Source: Conchocele bisecta
Taxonomy: Eukaryota; Mollusca; Bivalvia; Lucinida; Thyasiridae
NCBI GenBank assembly: GCA_029237695.1
Contig: CM055271.1
Span: forward strand, 82,099,488-82,163,487
Direction of reading: 5' to 3'
DNA: 64,000 bases
The position numbers and the translations under genes were made by a program. The notes below the pieces were generated by a model. It worked only from the letters and a program-made list of their open reading frames with translations. It did not search any database and had not been told where the DNA came from. How positions within the stretch are numbered: position 1 is the stretch's first letter; the number at the start of each line of letters is the position of its first letter. Of the stretch, positions 13,401 to 19,400 are shown piece by piece.

Positions 13401-16400
13401 AGGTTCCCCACGGAGGTTCATCATCATCGGTAGAGATGGTCCGTACACGTCCGCATCCAGCACCCCTACACTCATACTCTGGAATGGATTGTTTTGTTGG
13501 GTGGTTGAGTGGTTGGTTGGGCGACTGGTTGATTATTTTGTTGGGTGGTTGAGTGGTTGGTTGGGCGACAGGTTGATTGTTTTGTTGGTGGTTGAATGCT
13601 TGGTTGGTTGGTTGGGCGACTGGTTGGTTGGTTGACTGGTTGGTAGGTTGGGTGACTGGTTGGTTGGTTGGTTGGGTGGGCGACTGGTTGATTGTTTTGT
13701 TGAGTGGTTGGTTGGTTGAGTGGTTGGTTGGGCGTCTGGTTTGTTGGTTGGTCGACTGGTTGGTTGGTTGGTTGGGTGACTGGTTGGTTGGGTGACTGGT
13801 CGGTTTGGTGATTGGTTGGTTGGGCGACTGGTTGGGTGACTGGTTGGTTGGTTGGGTGAACGGTTGAGTGACTGGTTGGTTGCATGACTGGTTGGTTGGG
13901 TGACTGGTTGGTTGGTTGGTTGGTTGGTTGGTTGACTGGTTGACTGGTTGGTTGGGGGACTGGTTAGTTGGGTAACTGACTGATTGGTTGGTTGGTTCGG
14001 CGAGGCGTTGGTTGGTTGGTTGGTTGGTTGACTGGTTGATTGTTCGACTGGTTGGTTTACTGGTTGGTTGGGTGACTAGTTGGTTGGGTGGTTGGTAGGT
14101 TTGGGGACTGGTTGATTGGTTGGTTGACTGGTTGGTGTGGTGACCGATTGGTGTTTTGGGTGACTGGTTGGTTGGTTGGGACACTGGTTGGTTGGGTGAC
14201 TGGTTAGTTGGTTTGGTAACTGGTTGATTCTTTGGGATACTGGTTTGTTGGTTGGGTGAGTGGTTAGTTGGTTTGGTAACTGGTTGGTTGGTTGGTGACT
14301 GGTTGGTTGGTTGGGTGACTGGTTGGTTGGTTGGATGGGTGACTGGTTGGTTGGTTGGGTGACTGGTTGGTTGGTTGGATGATTTGTTGGTTGGTTGGGT
14401 GACTGGTTTGTTGGTTGGGTGACTGGTTGGTTCGCTGGGATACTGGATTTGTTGGTTGGGTGACTGGTTAGTTGGTTTGGTAACTGGTTGGTTGGTTGGT
14501 GACTGGTTGGTTGGTTGGGTGACTGGTTGGTTGGTAGGTGATTGGTTGGGCAACTGCTTGTTTGCTTGGGTGACTGGTTGGTTGAGTGACTGGCTGGTTT
14601 GTTGGTTGTTGATTGATCGGTTGGTCATTGATTGATTGGTTGGTTGTTAATTGATTGGTTGGTTGTTGATTGACTGGTTGTTGATTGGGCCTAAAATAAA
14701 CAGTTCTGGTGCAGTTGACAGTCCAGAATAAAACAGGGTCGCTTTATATTTATATTTTTTTGTGTGTCACAGGTTCGAGTCTTCCACCTGTGGTTTAAAG
14801 ATGGTTGCATGGTGAAAGTGACCGAAATTGAGACTTTTTCAAAATTTAACTTTTATTTTCTTAGTTACATCATTTCCAAGCTATCTAACCAGGTTTCGGA
14901 GTAGATTTCCATTATTTTTATTTTTTTTGACTCCTCCTCCAGCTCCTTTACCTCCTTTTACCCCATGTTAAATTCCCATAGGAAATAATATTTTCGCAAT
15001 GAAATCAATATTTGATGGAATTTTATCAAATAAACAAAATTGGGAAGAGGTTTTGCTATTGATGAAAAAGTACTTACATTTAAATATGGACCGCAGTACA
15101 TAAATCTAACTTGTTTTCTTAGTTACATCATTTTCAAGCTATCTTGCCAGCTTTCGGAGTCATGAAGGATCAAAAAACGAAAAAATTGGAAATTGATGTT
15201 AAATTCCTATAGGAAAATCTTTTTTTCGCAATAAAATCAATATTTGATGGAATTTCATCAAATAATTTTTTTTGGGGAGGGTGACTTTTTTGTTATTGAT
15301 AAAAAATTACTGACTTTTAAATATTTTTTAGATTTAATGTGTTTAATAGCCAAAAGTTTGTCGGCAGCAAACCGTGGTACAGACAGTAGGTACAATCATG
15401 TTATCCGCAGTACAATACGTGTTTTACGCTTTGGTTGAATATAGAGAATAGTAGGTTAGTGCCGTGAATGGGAAAAAATATCTGGCAAGGCTCAGGAAAC
15501 GGGATGGGCGAGGCTCTGCCGAGCACATCCCGTTTCCGTGCTGCGCCAGATATTTTTTCCCATTCACGGCACTAACCTACTATTCTATTTATCCCGTCAA
15601 CACCTTCAAATGGCTGTAAAATGCAAAAATTGTATTGACTGGATATCAAAAATGTTTCACGGCACCGTGTTTCACGGCACATACGCACTGTGTTGACGGG
15701 ATAAAATTGATTGATGTTTTACATCCATTCAAAAACTGACTAAATGACAAACAGAGCAGGTTCTGATTAGACTGCACAGATTACTTTGAGGGGGAAATTT
15801 TCAATTTTAAGATAAATGTATTAATTTGTATTATACTGAATGTATTACATTATCACAGCCATTTTGGCTGTGATAATGTAATACATTCAGTATAATAATT
15901 CTGCATAGTTTTAATCATCAAATATATGCAATCATTAGTTCTATATGAAATAATTCATCTCGGAAAAATCAATGATTACTCCCTCAAAGTATACTTTGCT
16001 AGATAAGTATACTTTGCAATGTTGATGAAATCGGCTACTGGATCTACAATGGTCACATATACCATAAATAATTATCCTCCAACTGCTATCATTGTGTGAA
16101 AAAGCGATTTTTGTAACATGTTGATGTTTAACGTCCACTCAACATCAAGGTCATACGTGACTGTGATCGGAGAAATGGGGCTTATGAGTTTTGTGAAAAT
16201 AAATGACTACTCCCTCAAAGTATACTTTGCTAGATAAGTGTGCTTAGTAATTTTGGTAAAGTAGCTACAGGGACCCGTTTCACTAAACTCTGTACGACTA
16301 AAATGTTCGTAAGTGCAAATTTGTGATCGTCTGGAAATTTCAAGTGATGGATTTAGATTTACTGAGCATAGGCTGCATGTTCAATAAATGTAGACAAGAA

Positions 16401-19400
16401 CATAGTTGCATTTTCTGAGTCGTAAAAGGGGAATAACTCCATAAGGATTGGGGCCGCATAATAAATGTTCACGATACACGCTTTGCGCTTCATGGTCATA
16501 ATATATACCAAGTAATTACATCGGATCGGTGGAAAAATGCAGGACTAGTTTGCCGTACTAGTCAAAAATGTTAATGTTGGAGTTAAAAAAAAGGGGATAA
16601 TTCTGTAATGATTTGAGGTGGAGTGACAATATTTGCATTACGCACAGCATTACTTGATACTAGTAACGTATGGGAACTTGATCAGTGGAAAATTGTAGGA
16701 CTAGTTTCTGGTACAAGACGTTTACAGACGGACGTACAATGCCACGATAGAATAAGTTGCGATTTTCCAACGGGCATATGAAAAGTCATGTAATGAGTAT
16801 TGGAATTTTGTTGCAACCAGGAAAAAGTATAAGAATAGGATTCTTCTGACCTTCCAGCATAGTTGTAGTTGGCCTTTCAATATAGGAATGAATGGCCTTT
16901 TTGTGGAATTTATCGGGGTATAAACTTGGAAAAGTTGCGGGAATACTGGACGAAGGCCGGAAGGCCTCGTCCAGTATTCCCGCGACTTTTCCAAGTTTAT
17001 ATCCCCGATAAATTCAACAAAAAGGCCATTCATTCCTTATAATTCCAGCATTTGAAATAAATTCATCAAGAAAATGTGTTTTATTTTCCGTTTTCTTAAG
17101 AATTATTTTAACTGCGCCTGACGGTTACGGAAAGTAGTTAGGCATGGAGTTTACTGGGATATAAATTTTGCACGGAGACTTGCAACGGACCAATCAAATG
17201 CTAGGGAATTGTGTAAATATTTTTGTGCTGGAATTATTTATCAATATACTAATTTTCCAGATAAGGAATTAGTAATTCAGTATTGTAACTCCATCATTTC
17301 TGAAGCTTGTAAAATAAAATCACACTACTGTTTACACATCAGCAGACAGCAATTGTTGAATAGTTTGCTTCTAAATGAAAACATGTCTTGGAATTGCATT
17401 AGAATTGTCTCCTTCAAGACAATTCTAATGAAATACCAAGATGTGTTTTCATGGAAAATAAGAAAAATATGCTATATTTGTGGTCTGTTTATTGAGTATT
17501 GTAACTCTATCATTTCTTGGGTACATGTTGTATTTCAAAATTTTAATTGGGGAAAATAAATCACAGTACTGTTTACATGACAGGTTGAAGTAACGGACCG
17601 AGGTCTATAAATACATTAAATATGCCTAAAAGCATCAATAAACAAGAAACGAGGCAAAGCCACGAAGGCCAGGTTTTTTCCAAGCATAGACACTTGGATA
17701 ACATAATTATACCCACTTTTTGTAGACTAGATGGCCGTGGCCTGCATGTCGCGCCTTGGGGCGAGGCATGGACACTAAAAAAATAGATATAGTAGATGGA
17801 AAAACTTTAACCAAAAAACTTTAACCGGACACACGGACGAACGGACGGACGTATGCCAAAATGCCGACGATATCGCGCTTTCGCAAGCAGGTGTGACAAT
17901 GATGATAAACACCCATGTGAAGTATCAAGGTATTGGGTGAAGCAGTTGCAGAGATATAGTACACGAAATAACTTTAACAAAAAAATTCAAAGTAATTTGA
18001 ACTTGACATAGGGCACAGGATCGCGCTTTCCGCAAGCAGGTGCGACAATGATGATAAACACCCATGTGAAGTATCAAGGTATTGGGTGAAGCAGTTGCAG
18101 AGATATAGTACACGAAAAAACTTTAACAAAAAAATTCAAAGTAATTTGAACTTGACATAGGGCACAGGATCGCGCTTTCCGCAAGCAGGTGCGACAATGA
18201 TGATAAACACCCATGTGAAGTATCAAGGTATTGGGTGAAGCAGTTGCAGAGATATAGTACACGAAAAAAAATTAACAAAAAAATTCAAAGTAATTTGACC
18301 TTGACATTGGGCACAGGATCGCGCTTTCCGCAAGCAGGTGCAACAATGATGATAAACACCCATGTGAAGTATCAAGGTATTGGGTGAAGCAGTTGCAGAG
18401 ATATAATACACAAAAAAACTTTAACAATTCAAAAAAATTCAAAGTATTTGACCTTGACATTGGGCACAGGATCGCGCTTTCCGCAAGCAGGTGCGACAAT
18501 GATGATAAACACCCATGTGAAGTATCAAGGTATTGGGTGAAGCAGTTGCAGAGATATAGTACACGAAAAAACTTTAAAAAAAAAATTCAAAGTAATTTGA
18601 CCTTGACATTGGGCACAGGATCGCGCTTTCCGCAAGCAGGTGCGACAATGATGATAAACACCCATGTGAAGTATCAAGGTATTGGGTGAAGCAGATTGCA
18701 GAGATATAGTACACGAAAAAACTTTAACAAAAAAATTCAAAGTAATTTGACCTTGACATTGGGCACAGGGGCCGCACGGTTGGGGGTTAGAATGAAAATA
18801 TGGATGATGATAAACACCCATGTGAAGTTTCAAGGTAATGGGCGAAGCAGTTGCAGAGATATCGTATAACGAAAAAGTTTTAACCAAAAAACTCTAACCA
18901 GACGTAAGTTAAAAAGTTAACGTTGAAAATGGCTAAGTCAATTACGTAGAAATAATAGGTGAAGGTGAAAAAATGGTCACATGTTGGATAGTTGTATGTG
19001 GTAGGCACCCCTTGGTTATGAAGCTGTGAAAGTTTGGTGGTCCTAGGTGGTACAGTACCAAAGAAATGGACTTAAACACGAAAACTTAACATTGTAAACG
19101 CGAAAACTTAACATTGAAAATGGCTAAGTCGACTGCGCGGAAAAAATGGGTGAAGTTAAAATAAAAAGTAACATGTTAGATAGTGATATGTGGTGGGTAC
19201 CCCTTGATTATGAAGCTGTGAAAGTTTGGTGGTCCTAGGTGGTACAGTACCAAAGAAATGGACTTAAACACGAAAACTTAACATTGTAAACGCGAAAACT
19301 TAACATTGAAAATGGCTAAGTCGACTACGCGGAAAAAATGGGTCAAGTTAAAAAAAAAGTAACATGTTGGATAGTGATATGTGGTGGGCACCCCTTGATT

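Noticed and set aside
13390..14628. A 412-codon minus-strand open frame rich in TNQP repeats
   Set aside because: It is the CCAAC minisatellite read through, and its last part overlaps the NUBPL exon in a different frame.
17925..18887. Series of 62-codon frames starting MYYISATAS at 149-bp steps
   Set aside because: They recur exactly with the tandem unit and drift in frame between units, so they are repeat shadows and not a gene family.
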